A DNA stretch of 64,000 nt from Shimia sp040370365 (GCF_040370365.1 NZ_BAABWQ010000002.1:930001-994000), one strand, 5' to 3'. Shown: positions 8,618 through 17,900, counted from the stretch's first letter. Made by a program: numbers and translations. Notes: a model not told the origin generated them from the letters alone.

Positions 8618-9816
8618 TGGGTAAAAACTCCCTCAAAAAGGCGCTGGCTGAGCGTGTTAAATCCAATCCGATAAGTCAGCTCTGCAGGATGGCGGACATC
8701 CCAGATTGCCAAATCAGCCCGTTTGCCCGCAGCAATGGTGCCGGCGTCGCCCAACTTGAGCGCCGCAGCAGCGTTCCGCGTTGTTCCCGCAAGCGCCGCC
8801 TCCGGGGTCATGTGGAACAGGGTCGCCGCCATGTTCATCGCCAGCAAAATCGAGGCGAGTGGCGATGAGCCGGGGTTGCAATCTGTGGCCACAGCCATGG
8901 GAACACCATGCTCTTTGAACCCATCGATAGGGGGCGCCTGCGTCTCGCGAAGGGTGTAAAATGCGCCCGGCAAAAGCACCGCCACAGTCCCAGCCTTTGA
9001 CATGGCCGCCACACCCGCATCGTCGAGATATTCCAGATGATCAGCAGACAGCGCACCGAATTCAGCTGCCAGCGCTGCACCACCCAGATTCGTCAGCTGC
9101 TCTGCGTGCAATTTGACCGGCAGTCCAAGCGATGTGGCCTTTTCAAAGACACGTCTTATGTGCGCGGGTGAAAACGCAATACCTTCGCAAAACCCATCCA
9201 CCGCATCGATCAATCCCATCGCGTGGGCTTGATCCATCCCCGGCAGCACAACCCTGTCCAGATAGGCCTCAGCATCCCCATCAAATTCCTGCGGGACCGC
9301 GTGCGCCGCCAGCCATGTGCAGAGCACACGAACCTCGCGATGATCTGGGATGCGACGTGCCACACGCAGCATCTTCATCTCATCTTCTATGGTCAGGCCA
9401 TACCCTGACTTAATCTCAATCGTAGCGACACCCTCGGCGATCAGCGCATCCACGCGGGTGAGCGCATCAGCAAGCAGCGCGTCTTCATCCGCCTGCCTTG
9501 TCGCTGACACCGTGGACACGATCCCCCCGCCAGCGCGGGCGATCTCTTCGTAGCTGGCTCCGCTCAATCGCGCCTCAAATTCAGCCGCGCGATTGCCGCC
9601 AAACACCAAATGGGTGTGACAGTCGATCAGTGCAGGCGTCACCAAACGCCCATTCAGATCATGGGTCTCAAACCCATGGTAATCCTTTGGAACATCCTGC
9701 ATCGACCCGGCCCACAAAATGTCCCGCCCCGCGATGGCAATTGCGCCATCGTCGATCAAGCCATACGGCCCCTGCCCCAATTCCATCGTCGCTATTGAGC
9801 CATTTACCAACAGCAT
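8614..9816 (-). CDS. hutI: Imidazolonepropionase
   Basis: HutI opens the ring of 4-imidazolone-5-propionate to give N-formimino-L-glutamate. It is an amidohydrolase-superfamily metalloenzyme of normal length (400 residues). The metal ligands His67 and His69 lie in LIDCHTHLVFGG, followed by the substrate-binding stretch RLSGASYEEIARAGGGI. It is the first gene of the leftward hut operon, so it sits directly behind the operator and promoter at 9857-9886. Confidence 0.97.
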   Translation of the reverse strand: MLLVNGSIATMELGQGPYGLIDDGAIAIAGRDILWAGSMQDVPKDYHGFETHDLNGRLVTPALIDCHTHLVFGGNRAAEFEARLSGASYEEIARAGGGIVSTVSATRQADEDALLADALTRVDALIAEGVATIEIKSGYGLTIEDEMKMLRVARRIPDHREVRVLCTWLAAHAVPQEFDGDAEAYLDRVVLPGMDQAHAMGLIDAVDGFCEGIAFSPAHIRRVFEKATSLGLPVKLHAEQLTNLGGAALAAEFGALSADHLEYLDDAGVAAMSKAGTVAVLLPGAFYTLRETQAPPIDGFKEHGVPMAVATDCNPGSSPLASILLAMNMAATLFHMTPEAALAGTTRNAAAALKLGDAGTIAAGKRADLAIWDVRHPAELTYRIGFNTLSQRLFEGVFTQ

Positions 9817-9856
9817 CGTATCCCCAATTCTGGACTTGCATTAATCGTGGTTATTA

Positions 9857-9886
9857 ATAATATGTATGCACATAATTGACTGTCAA
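9857..9886 (-). promoter_or_regulatory. Promoter of the hutIHGU operon
   Basis: Read on the minus strand, a perfect TTGACA (9886-9881) is followed after 18 bases by TATTAT (9862-9857, five of six matches to TATAAT). This is one of the best sigma-70-type promoters in the window. It lies 41 bases upstream of the hutI start codon. The palindrome at 9861-9874 falls inside the spacer, so a bound repressor would block polymerase. Confidence 0.6.
9861..9874. promoter_or_regulatory. Candidate HutC operator between hutI and hutF
   Basis: The palindrome TATGTATGCACATA has TATGT/ACATA arms. It matches six of eight positions of the GT-M-T-A-K-A-C core bound by HutC-type GntR repressors. It lies within the divergent hutI/hutF promoter region, and a HutC-type gene is encoded next door. 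The assignment rests on position and motif only. Confidence 0.5.
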
Positions 9887-9897
9887 TGGGGATTTTT

Positions 9898-11262
9898 ATG
9901 CAGACCATCTGGGCCAAACAAGCACTTGTTGCTGATCAGTGGGCAAATGCAGTGACGGTCGAGATCGCCGAAGACGGTCGTATCCATCAGGTGAAAGCCG
10001 ATACCGCGCCAACCGGCCTTCAAGTCGGCGCACTCCTTCCGTCCCCGGCCAATTTGCACTCTCACGCGTTCCAACGCGCGATGGCCGGGCTGTCTGAGCG
10101 GCAAGGCCCAAGCGGGCGAGATACATTCTGGACTTGGCGGGCGTTGATGTTTCGTTTTCTAGATGCCCTCACGCCGGACGATGTAGAGGCCATTGCCGCC
10201 TTCGTGCAGATGGAAATGCTCGAAGCTGGCTATGCAAGCGTGGGTGAGTTTCACTACCTGCATCATCAACCAGACGGGACCTCGTATGCCGACATCGCCG
10301 AGATGTCAGCGCGTATCGCGGCAGCAACAGAAACAAGTGGCATTGGGCTCACGATGTTGCCTGTTCTTTATATGCAGGGCGGTTGCGATGCCTCTGCACT
10401 GACACAGGGCCAAATCCGTTTTGGCAACGACATCGACCAGTTCGAAAAGCTGTATGCGCGCTCGGCTCAGATATTGGGCACGCTTCCCTCAGATACCCAG
10501 CTGGGTGTGGCTCCGCATTCTTTGCGCGCGGTGAGCCGGGAAAGCTTGGCCGCCGTGCTTGAACTCGCCCCGTCTCAACCGGTTCATATGCACCTTGCGG
10601 AACAGATCGCTGAGGTGGACGAAGTTGTGCATGCCTATGGGCAACGCCCCGTGGATTGGCTGCTGTCGCATCATGATGTGACTGAACGCTGGTGCCTGAT
10701 CCACTGCACACAGATGACCGGACATGAAACCGTCAGCCTGGCACGGACCGGCGCGGTCGCTGGCCTGTGCCCGATCACCGAATCTAGCCTCGGCGACGGC
10801 ATATTTGATGGGCGCAATTATCTCGACCAAAATGGCAGGTTCGGTATCGGATCCGATTCAAATATCAGGATCTCCCTGTCCGAAGAATTGCGGACGCTGG
10901 AATACTCCCAACGCCTGCGAGATTACGGCCGGGCCATTTTGGCCGCTGAGACCAAATCCACTGGGCGCAACCTCTATAGCAACGCGGTCGCTGGTGGGGC
11001 ACAGGCATTGGGGCGCGCATCAGGCGGCATCATCGCAGACAATTGGGCAGATTTGGTGGCGCTGGATCTCGAAAGCGTTGACCTTGAAGGTCGGACCGGC
11101 GACGCCATTCTAGACAGCTTTATTTTCGCCGGAGACGACACATTGATCAGCGATGTCTGGTCTGCTGGTCGCCATATGGTGCACGATGGTAAACACATCC
11201 GACGCAATGCGATCGAACACATGTATCGCAAAACCATGCGCGGGTTGAGGGAGCGAATATGA
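9898..11262 (+). CDS. hutF: Formimidoylglutamate deiminase
   Basis: HutF hydrolyses N-formimino-L-glutamate to N-formyl-L-glutamate and ammonia. Together with the deformylase HutG it defines the five-step histidine route found in Pseudomonas and many alphaproteobacteria. The protein belongs to the amidohydrolase superfamily, with zinc-ligand histidines 54 and 56 (ANLHSHAFQRAM) and the later LIHCTQM segment. The ATG at 9898 (MQTIWAKQAL) is preferred over an ATG 12 bases upstream because GGGG lies 7-10 bases before it. Its stop overlaps the hutC start by four bases. Confidence 0.95.
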   Translation: MQTIWAKQALVADQWANAVTVEIAEDGRIHQVKADTAPTGLQVGALLPSPANLHSHAFQRAMAGLSERQGPSGRDTFWTWRALMFRFLDALTPDDVEAIAAFVQMEMLEAGYASVGEFHYLHHQPDGTSYADIAEMSARIAAATETSGIGLTMLPVLYMQGGCDASALTQGQIRFGNDIDQFEKLYARSAQILGTLPSDTQLGVAPHSLRAVSRESLAAVLELAPSQPVHMHLAEQIAEVDEVVHAYGQRPVDWLLSHHDVTERWCLIHCTQMTGHETVSLARTGAVAGLCPITESSLGDGIFDGRNYLDQNGRFGIGSDSNIRISLSEELRTLEYSQRLRDYGRAILAAETKSTGRNLYSNAVAGGAQALGRASGGIIADNWADLVALDLESVDLEGRTGDAILDSFIFAGDDTLISDVWSAGRHMVHDGKHIRRNAIEHMYRKTMRGLRERI

Positions 11263-11960
11263 CCAGTATTGATACGAAGTCCTGGCGCGGCGTCCATGCC
11301 GAACTTCTTCGCAGGATAACGGAACGGGAATGGCTCCCGGGCGATGCCGTTCCAAACGAGACCGATCTGGCAACAGAATTGGGATGTGCTCGGACCACTG
11401 TGAACCGGGCGATGCGTGCATTAGCGGATGCAGGCTTTCTTGACAGGCGGCGGCGCGCAGGCACCCGCGTTGCAAGCCACCCCACAAGTAGGATTGTCCT
11501 TGATATCCCGATCATTCGCCTTGAAGTGGAGCAAAGAAACGCAGAATGGCGCCAAAGCTTGATCGCGCAAAAGCTCTGCACGCCCCCACCCATTGTCACG
11601 AGCCGCCTCGGACTGCCGACACATACAAAGATGCTGCACGTTCAAAACCTGCATTTCGCAGACAATCACCCGTTTCTGTTTGAAGACAGATGGTTGAACG
11701 TTGCCGCCCTGCCCGGCGTAGAGGAGGCTGATTTTGCCGCCGAAAGTCCCAATGAATGGCTGATACAGAACGCGCCTTATACAACCGGCGACATCTCTTT
11801 TTCGGCAATCAATGCAGACGCCGCTCTGGCGGAGCTGTTGGGTGGGGATGTTGGCGCAGCCTTATTTGCTGTCGACCGAATAACGTGGAATGGTGATGTG
11901 CCCATTACATCCGTGCGACTGTCCTACGCACCGGGCTATCGGATGAACTCAAAGATATGA
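11259..11960 (+). CDS. hutC: HutC-type GntR-family histidine utilisation repressor
   Basis: The protein is a transcription repressor with an N-terminal GntR winged helix-turn-helix (residues about 5-75; TDLATELGCARTTVNRAMRALADAGFL is the recognition region, key residues T, R, N, R) and a C-terminal UTRA ligand-binding domain. In studied species HutC releases DNA on binding urocanate. Its length of 233 residues fits HutC. It is cotranscribed with hutF, and its likely target is the palindrome at 9861-9874. Because the next two genes overlap in the same way, it probably also controls the hydantoinase-like and DUF917 genes. Confidence 0.93.
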   Translation: MTSIDTKSWRGVHAELLRRITEREWLPGDAVPNETDLATELGCARTTVNRAMRALADAGFLDRRRRAGTRVASHPTSRIVLDIPIIRLEVEQRNAEWRQSLIAQKLCTPPPIVTSRLGLPTHTKMLHVQNLHFADNHPFLFEDRWLNVAALPGVEEADFAAESPNEWLIQNAPYTTGDISFSAINADAALAELLGGDVGAALFAVDRITWNGDVPITSVRLSYAPGYRMNSKI

Positions 11961-13522
11961 CGCCTAAATCTGTCAACAGGCTCCGTATCGGCATCGATGT
12001 CGGCGGCACCAACACCGATGCGGTTGTTATGGAGGGTCGCCAAGTGTTGGCAGCCGTTAAGGCACCGACCACATCCGATGTCACATCAGGAATCCAAGAC
12101 GCATTAGAACGAGTCATCGCACAAGCCCAAGTCTCACATTCCCAAATCGGGCATGTGATGATCGGCACAACCCATTTCACCAACGCAATTGTTGAGCGTA
12201 AGAACCTTTCTGAGGTTGCTGCAATTCGCTTAGGTTTGCCTGCGGCGGCGTGCCTGCCACCCATGGTCGATTGGCCCACTGATTTGCGCGCGGCCATTGG
12301 TGGACATCGCTACATGCTAAAGGGTGGGTTCGAATATGACGGGCGTGTCCTTTCCGAATTGGACGTTGATGGTCTTGCCGAAATTGCGAATGACATCATT
12401 AAAAAGGGCATCGGTGCTGCTGCGATTACGTCAATTTTCGGCCCTGTAAATGACGATATGGAACGACGGGCGCGCGACATATTGCAGTCGCTTCTGCCCG
12501 GGTTGGACATCGTTTTGTCGAGCCAAATTGGACGCATCGGCCTTCTTGAGCGTGAAAGTGCGGCCATTATGAATGCTGCCCTGCTCGACTTGTCCAATAG
12601 CACCATCTCCGCATTTGAAGGGGCGATCTCGACAAGTGGCCTGACCTGCGGATTTTCCATCACCCAAAACGATGGCACTCTCATGGAAGCAGACATGGTG
12701 CGCCGCTACCCGGTCATGACCTTCGCCTCAGGCCCCACGAACTCTTTGCGTGGTGCTACGTTCCTGACCAATCTGCGAAATGCCATAGTTGTCGATGTCG
12801 GCGGGACAACATCCGATATTGGAATCCTGGCCGAAGGTTTCCCGCGGCAGGCCTCCAGTACCGTCGACATTGGCGGTGTACGTACCAACTTCCGAATGCC
12901 AGACATTCTTGCCATTGGGGTTGGTGGTGGATCAATTGTTGCAGAAGATGGCACACGAGTTGGACCCGTCTCGGTTGGCCACAAGATTGCGTCAGAGGCT
13001 ATGGTTTTTGGGGGCACCGCCCTCACGGCGACAGATGTGGCCGTTGGGTCTGGAGTCACAAACATCGGTGCGCCATCGCGCGTCACCAACTTGCAACCAG
13101 ACCTCCTGAAAACAGCTCTCCAAACGATACATCAACAGATCGAGCGTGGAGTCGACCGCTGCCGTGTCTCCGCAGATCCACTACCGGTCATCGCAGTGGG
13201 AGGTGGGGCGTTCCTCTTACCAGACCACCTTGGTGATCTTGAGGTTATCCGACCGGAAAACGCCAGTGTCGCCAATGCGGTTGGAGCCGCAATTGCTCAG
13301 GTTTCCGGCGAAGTTGATCGGATATTCAACCTTGAAGGAGCCACCAGAGAGACAGCGCTGGCGGCCGCCGAGGACGAAGCGCGCAACAGGGCAATCCAAG
13401 CGGGGGCGATCCCACAGTCAATTGAAGTGGTCGAACGCGAAGACGTGCCTTTGGCCTATCTGCCGGGCAATGCCACACGCATTCGAGTGCGTGTTGTTGG
13501 TGATATGGAGGGTCTGCTGTGA
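11957..13522 (+). CDS. Hydantoinase/oxoprolinase (HyuA-like) family protein
   Basis: The 521-residue protein belongs to the ATP-dependent hydantoinase A / 5-oxoprolinase family, which hydrolyses cyclic amides such as hydantoins and 5-oxoproline. The N-terminal actin-like nucleotide motif GIDVGGTNTDAVVMEG is at about residues 10-25, and a second phosphate motif (VVDVGGTTSDIGIL) lies mid-protein. It is shorter than classical HyuA (about 690 residues), as is usual for family members paired with DUF917 proteins. It overlaps hutC and the next gene by four bases, so it is part of the hutFC operon. A role in opening the ring of a hydantoin-like relative of imidazolonepropionate is an inference from this context. 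Confidence 0.85.
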   Translation: MTPKSVNRLRIGIDVGGTNTDAVVMEGRQVLAAVKAPTTSDVTSGIQDALERVIAQAQVSHSQIGHVMIGTTHFTNAIVERKNLSEVAAIRLGLPAAACLPPMVDWPTDLRAAIGGHRYMLKGGFEYDGRVLSELDVDGLAEIANDIIKKGIGAAAITSIFGPVNDDMERRARDILQSLLPGLDIVLSSQIGRIGLLERESAAIMNAALLDLSNSTISAFEGAISTSGLTCGFSITQNDGTLMEADMVRRYPVMTFASGPTNSLRGATFLTNLRNAIVVDVGGTTSDIGILAEGFPRQASSTVDIGGVRTNFRMPDILAIGVGGGSIVAEDGTRVGPVSVGHKIASEAMVFGGTALTATDVAVGSGVTNIGAPSRVTNLQPDLLKTALQTIHQQIERGVDRCRVSADPLPVIAVGGGAFLLPDHLGDLEVIRPENASVANAVGAAIAQVSGEVDRIFNLEGATRETALAAAEDEARNRAIQAGAIPQSIEVVEREDVPLAYLPGNATRIRVRVVGDMEGLL

Positions 13523-14589
13523 CCAAAGATCGTTGGCAATTGGGCGAAGAGGATATTCTGGCACTGGAAATCGGTGCAGGCATTCTCGGCACTGGCGGTG
13601 GCGGCAATCCCTATCTGGTAAAACTGCGCGCGTTGGAAATTCTGCGGGCCGGTCACAAGATGGAAATCATATCCCTTGCGAGTCTGCGTGACGATGCAAA
13701 GATCGTGCCTTTAGGTGGCATTGGCGCGCCCATCGTCGGCATCGAAAGGATCAAAGAAGGGAGCGAAGGGGTTAGGGCCCTTCGAGCACTTGAGGCACAT
13801 CTGGGTTTTCGCGCCGACGCATTGGCCTGTCAGGAAATTGGCGGGGCCAATTCAATGGAACCGCTGATCATCGCGGCTCAGGCGGGTATTCCGGTGGTGG
13901 ATTGCGACGGCATGGGCCGTGCGTTCCCCGAAATGCAGATGACCACCTATTCGATCTATGGTCATTGCTCGACCCCATCAGCCATGGCTGATCCGCATGG
14001 AAACATTGTGGTCTTTGATCAAGCAATCACAGAAGTGTTTCATGAACGTATGGCGCGGGCTGTTGTGGTCGCGCAAGGCGGATCCTCGACTCTCGCCTTG
14101 GCCCCCATGAGCGGGGCGTTCACCAAACGCGCAGCGATCCCCAACAGCTATTCCAATGCGATTGCTTTGGGGCGCGCCATTCTTGACGCGCAGTCCGCTG
14201 GAGAGGACCCGGTGACTGCAGCGCGCGCATGTACGGGCGCAAAGCTTGCGTTTAAGGGTAAAATTACTGATTTGAAACGGGAGATCAGCGGTGGATTTGT
14301 GCGTGGTGGTCTGACCATCGAAGGTTTTGAAAACTGGCAAGGACAAACTGGCGATATCGAGCTCCAGAACGAATTTCTGGTCTTTCGGCGCAATGGGAAA
14401 ACCGAAGTCATTGTACCTGATTTGGTGGTTGTTCTGGACGCGGATGATGGAACTCCACTCTCCACAGATATGCTGCGCTATGGTCAGCGGATCGCGGTTT
14501 TGTCGATCCCAGCGAATCCGCTGCTCAAGACACCGGAAGCGTTGGAGGTCATCGGCCCCAAGGCCTTTGGATACGCAACCAGCAGCTAG
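13519..14589 (+). CDS. DUF917 family protein (S-methyl thiohydantoin desulfurase-like)
   Basis: The 356-residue protein is a DUF917 family member, commonly encoded beside HyuA-like hydantoinases. The N-terminal glycine-rich signature ILGTGGGGNPYL is present at about residues 20-31, and the QEIGGANSMEP and DCDGMGRAFPEMQM segments are typical. I recall that this family is now named after S-methyl thiohydantoin desulfurase activity, but this protein's substrate is unknown. The start is a GTG overlapping the upstream stop (GTGA). Its own stop overlaps the stop of the convergent amidase gene by four bases. Its presence behind hutFC suggests processing of a histidine-derived ring compound. Confidence 0.82.
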   Translation: MTKDRWQLGEEDILALEIGAGILGTGGGGNPYLVKLRALEILRAGHKMEIISLASLRDDAKIVPLGGIGAPIVGIERIKEGSEGVRALRALEAHLGFRADALACQEIGGANSMEPLIIAAQAGIPVVDCDGMGRAFPEMQMTTYSIYGHCSTPSAMADPHGNIVVFDQAITEVFHERMARAVVVAQGGSSTLALAPMSGAFTKRAAIPNSYSNAIALGRAILDAQSAGEDPVTAARACTGAKLAFKGKITDLKREISGGFVRGGLTIEGFENWQGQTGDIELQNEFLVFRRNGKTEVIVPDLVVVLDADDGTPLSTDMLRYGQRIAVLSIPANPLLKTPEALEVIGPKAFGYATSS

Positions 14590-15959
14590 AGGGTCGCAAT
14601 CTGCGGGCGACGGTTGCGCACTCCAAGCGCCTGCTCCAGCGCATGCCCGGCTCTTAGAACAAGCGTATCCTCGTCATGGCGGCCAATAATCTGCAAAGAG
14701 AGCGGCAACCCCTCATCAGAGAACCCGTGGCACATCGTCAGGGCAGGTCCACCCGTAAGGTTAAAAGGTCGCGTGAGATCAAGATTGGTCTTGCCCAGAT
14801 CGGTGAACTCAAACCCGCGTGGTTGGGCCGGTTTCTTAAGCGTCGGCAAAATAAGAAGATCGATATCCTGCATAAGGTTTCGCAGTTCAGCGATGATCTC
14901 TTCACGGCGCAACAGCGCGGCGCGATATTCCGCGTCGCTATAAGACTGCCCGTCCTGCAGCCGCGACCGGGAAACCTCGGTCAGCCAATCGGGATGTGCT
15001 GCGAGGTCTTCGCGATACTGGCGATACTCCTCTGGCCATGAAATCGCTTTGGCCGTCGCGCAAAGAGCGTCGAAATCAGGCAGAACAACGTCGACACAGA
15101 CTGCCCCCAAATCTATCAAGGCATCCACGGCCAAATCTGTTGCCGCCAGAATTTCTGGATCGACAACCGGATCATTTTCAAAGTAGCTCCGCGCCACACC
15201 AACCCGCAACCCGGCGATGGCCCCATCAAGGTTGCGCCAGCCCTCCTTGCAGGGCGCGCCGGTCATGCCAGAGAGCAAGATCGCACAATCCTCAACTGTC
15301 CAGGCCAGTGGTCCAACACAATCCATTGTCGGGGACAAAGGCAAGACACCGGCGGTGCTGACCATTCCATTGGTTGGCTTGAGGCCCGCGACTCCACACC
15401 ATGCCGCAGGCGCACGAATGGAACCCGCCGTTTCGGTGCCAATCGCGCCGCCGCAAAGCCCGGCAGCAACGGCAACTGCACCCCCGCTAGAAGAGGACAA
15501 AGCGTCCTTCCCCAAATCCCAGGGGTTACAGGGCGGCGGCCAAGCGTGGTCCAGTTGCGTGCCGCCAACCGCATATTCGCTCATAGCCTGTTTGCCGAGG
15601 ATAACCGCGCCAGCCTGTCTCAAAGAGACAACAACACCCGCGTCCTGAGCCGCAATCGCCTGCTTGCGGTGAACCGCCTGCGCCGTGGTCGGCACACCCA
15701 TCACATCAATCATATCCTTGATCCCGATGGGAATACCATGAAGCGGTCCGCTCCAGTGTCCAGCGCGAATGGCGCCTTCGGCATTACGTGCCTCCAACAA
15801 AGCCGTATCCCCCATCACACAGTTGAAACTGTGTAGCGTGTCATCCAATCGCTGAATGCGATCCAGATAGGCCTGCGTGATATCTACCGGCGACAAATCC
15901 CCATCTCTGATGCACGAAGCAAGCTCAGCAATAGTCAACAAGGCGATGTCATCGCTCAT
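14586..15959 (-). CDS. Amidase (amidase signature family)
   Basis: This 457-residue amidase-signature hydrolase cleaves a carboxamide bond. The Ser-cisSer-Lys centre is visible: Lys in IPIGIKDMIDV, then the SSSGGAVAVAAG and GTETAGSIRAPAAWCG stretches that carry the two serines. GatA homologues share this fold, but no gatB or gatC is near, so a catabolic amidase is more likely. The start MSDDIALLT overlaps the stop of the upstream M20 gene (ATGA). It is the last gene of the leftward operon that begins with the PLP enzyme. Its 3' end overlaps the convergent DUF917 gene by four bases. Confidence 0.9.
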   Translation of the reverse strand: MSDDIALLTIAELASCIRDGDLSPVDITQAYLDRIQRLDDTLHSFNCVMGDTALLEARNAEGAIRAGHWSGPLHGIPIGIKDMIDVMGVPTTAQAVHRKQAIAAQDAGVVVSLRQAGAVILGKQAMSEYAVGGTQLDHAWPPPCNPWDLGKDALSSSSGGAVAVAAGLCGGAIGTETAGSIRAPAAWCGVAGLKPTNGMVSTAGVLPLSPTMDCVGPLAWTVEDCAILLSGMTGAPCKEGWRNLDGAIAGLRVGVARSYFENDPVVDPEILAATDLAVDALIDLGAVCVDVVLPDFDALCATAKAISWPEEYRQYREDLAAHPDWLTEVSRSRLQDGQSYSDAEYRAALLRREEIIAELRNLMQDIDLLILPTLKKPAQPRGFEFTDLGKTNLDLTRPFNLTGGPALTMCHGFSDEGLPLSLQIIGRHDEDTLVLRAGHALEQALGVRNRRPQIATL

Positions 15960-17122
15960 GCCCGGCCCGCCTTCAAAGCCAGTTTCGCAACGTTGGCCAG
16001 CCAACTGATCGCAGGCCCCAAAACTTCATCATTGAAATCATATCCAGCGTTGTGAAGTTTGCCTTCCCCCACCACCGGACCATTGCCGATATGGATGTAG
16101 GCACCGGGACGCTGATCGACGAGAAACGCAAAATCGTCACCACCCATAAACGGCTTAATATCGCGGCTGACCGAGAGGCCCGCAGCGTAGGCCGCTTCCA
16201 CCGCCAGATCGGAGTCTTCTGGCGTGTCACAAATCACCTTGCCCGTTGAATTGATCAGATAGTCGGCCTTCACACCAAAAGTAGCTGCGGTTCCTTCGAT
16301 CACCTCACCCATTCGCGCGATCACCGCACGTCGCACATCTTCATTGAAAGTCCTCAGCGTCCCGACCAGTTCGGCACTATCGGGAATTTGGTTGCTGACC
16401 ACGCCGCCTCTGACCATCGAAGAGGTGATCACAACGGTGTCCGCCGGATCGACATTGCGCGGAACAATAGAATTCAGCGCGACGATCAAATGCCCAATTG
16501 CCGTAATCGGATCGCGGGTCAGATGCGGTGCGGCGGCGTGACCGGCGACGCCTTGGAAAGAAACCCGCCAATCACCACCAGCAGCCATTGATGGCCCAAC
16601 ATGTATCGCGGCCGTGCCGGCGTCCCATCCGGGGATATTGTGCCACCCAAAGAGCCGTTCGGTTGGATAGCGATCAAACAGACCATCTGCGATCATCGCC
16701 TTCGCTCCCGTTCCGTTTTCTTCGGCGGGTTGAAAAATCAGATGGATGGTGCCCTGCCAGTCTTCTGCTGCATTCAAAACCGCCGCGACGCCAAGCAGTG
16801 CCGCGGTGTGCCCATCATGGCCGCAGCCGTGCATCACCCCATGGCGCGTTGACATGTGGTCAAAATCATTTGCTTCGACAATAGGCAGCGCGTCCATATC
16901 GCCCCGAAGCCCAACCGAGCGATTTGACCCCGGCCTGTGAAGCCGCGCAACGATGCCATGCCCGCCAATGCCGGTCTCATGCGCAATGCCCATTTCGGTG
17001 AGTTTACGACTGACAAAGGCCGCAGTTTGCGCCTCCTCGCCAGACAGTTCAGGATGGGCATGAAGATGCCGCCGCCAACAGGCAACCTCTTCAAGAAACC
17101 GAGGGTCGGTTGGGTGCAACAT
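15956..17122 (-). CDS. M20 family amidohydrolase (aminoacylase / hippurate hydrolase-like)
   Basis: The 388-residue protein is an M20D-type metal-dependent amidohydrolase. Members remove N-acyl groups from amino acids or amino-acid conjugates. Metal-site segments are clear: GDMDALPI near residue 78, then MHGCGHDGHTA near 97, FQPAEENGTGAKAM near 132, and the C-terminal GGDDFAFL. The start MLHPTDPRFLEEV at 17122 lies one base from the stop of the ABC ATPase gene, and longer in-frame starts inside that gene are rejected. Co-location with an amino-acid importer and a C-S lyase-like enzyme suggests deacylation of an imported N-acyl amino acid. Confidence 0.9.
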   Translation of the reverse strand: MLHPTDPRFLEEVACWRRHLHAHPELSGEEAQTAAFVSRKLTEMGIAHETGIGGHGIVARLHRPGSNRSVGLRGDMDALPIVEANDFDHMSTRHGVMHGCGHDGHTAALLGVAAVLNAAEDWQGTIHLIFQPAEENGTGAKAMIADGLFDRYPTERLFGWHNIPGWDAGTAAIHVGPSMAAGGDWRVSFQGVAGHAAAPHLTRDPITAIGHLIVALNSIVPRNVDPADTVVITSSMVRGGVVSNQIPDSAELVGTLRTFNEDVRRAVIARMGEVIEGTAATFGVKADYLINSTGKVICDTPEDSDLAVEAAYAAGLSVSRDIKPFMGGDDFAFLVDQRPGAYIHIGNGPVVGEGKLHNAGYDFNDEVLGPAISWLANVAKLALKAGRA

Positions 17123-17123
17123 G

Positions 17124-17900
17124 TTATAAGACCTTAGAGAGAAACGCTTTTGTGCGAGGGTTTTGTGGGTCATCAAGCACATCATGAGGTGCGCCCTGTT
17201 CCACAATCGCACCCTGATCCATGAAGATCAGGTGATCTGCGACCTTACGCGCAAAACCGATTTCATGTGTCACCAACATCATTGTGATGCCGCATTTGGC
17301 CAAGTCCGTGATGACATCAAGAACTTCTCCCACCAGTTCTGGATCAAGCGCAGAAGTAGGTTCGTCAAAAAGCATAACCTCCGGCTCCATTGCCAGAGCA
17401 CGTGCAATGGCGACCCTTTGCTGCTGCCCACCTGAGAGTTGGTTTGGATAGCGGTCCCCAAGCCCCGTCAGACCAACACGCTCAAGCAGTGCCGTGCCGC
17501 GCTCACTGGCTTCTTTGCTCTTTTGGCCTTTGACCTGAATCGGTCCTTCGGTGACATTCTCCAGCGCCATCTTATGCGGGAACAGGTTGAAGCCCTGAAA
17601 GACCATCCCGGTTCGGCGGCGTTGCCGCGCAACCTCGCGCGGCGGCAATGGGTGGAATTTGCCGTCTCGCTCCGTGTAGCCCTGCAGTTCGCCTTCCAAA
17701 AAGACTCGTCCGGCCGAGACAATTTCGAGCTGGTTGATGCACCGCAACAATGTCGATTTCCCGGAACCTGACGGCCCGATGGCGACACAGACGTCACCTT
17801 TTTTGATCGATAGGTCGACGCCCCGTAGGGCGTGAACGGAACCGTAGAATTTATGTATGCCTTGCAGGTCGACGGCGGGAGGTGTGTCCAAGCGCACCAT
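17124..17900 (-). CDS. Polar amino-acid ABC transporter ATP-binding protein
   Basis: This 258-residue ATPase energises the importer formed with the next two genes. Walker A (GPSGSGKST, about residues 42-50), the Q loop, the LSGGQQQRVAIARAL signature and the Walker B LFDEPTSALDPE are intact. The sequence is closest to the PAAT class (HisP/GlnQ type). The start codon overlaps the stop of the permease gene by one base (TAATG). Confidence 0.95.
   Translation of the reverse strand: MVRLDTPPAVDLQGIHKFYGSVHALRGVDLSIKKGDVCVAIGPSGSGKSTLLRCINQLEIVSAGRVFLEGELQGYTERDGKFHPLPPREVARQRRRTGMVFQGFNLFPHKMALENVTEGPIQVKGQKSKEASERGTALLERVGLTGLGDRYPNQLSGGQQQRVAIARALAMEPEVMLFDEPTSALDPELVGEVLDVITDLAKCGITMMLVTHEIGFARKVADHLIFMDQGAIVEQGAPHDVLDDPQNPRTKAFLSKVL

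Noticed and set aside
14586..15959. GatA subunit of the Asp/Glu-tRNA amidotransferase
   Set aside because: The gene sits in a catabolic operon with transporter and M20 genes, and no gatB or gatC is near; the family signature alone does not distinguish them.
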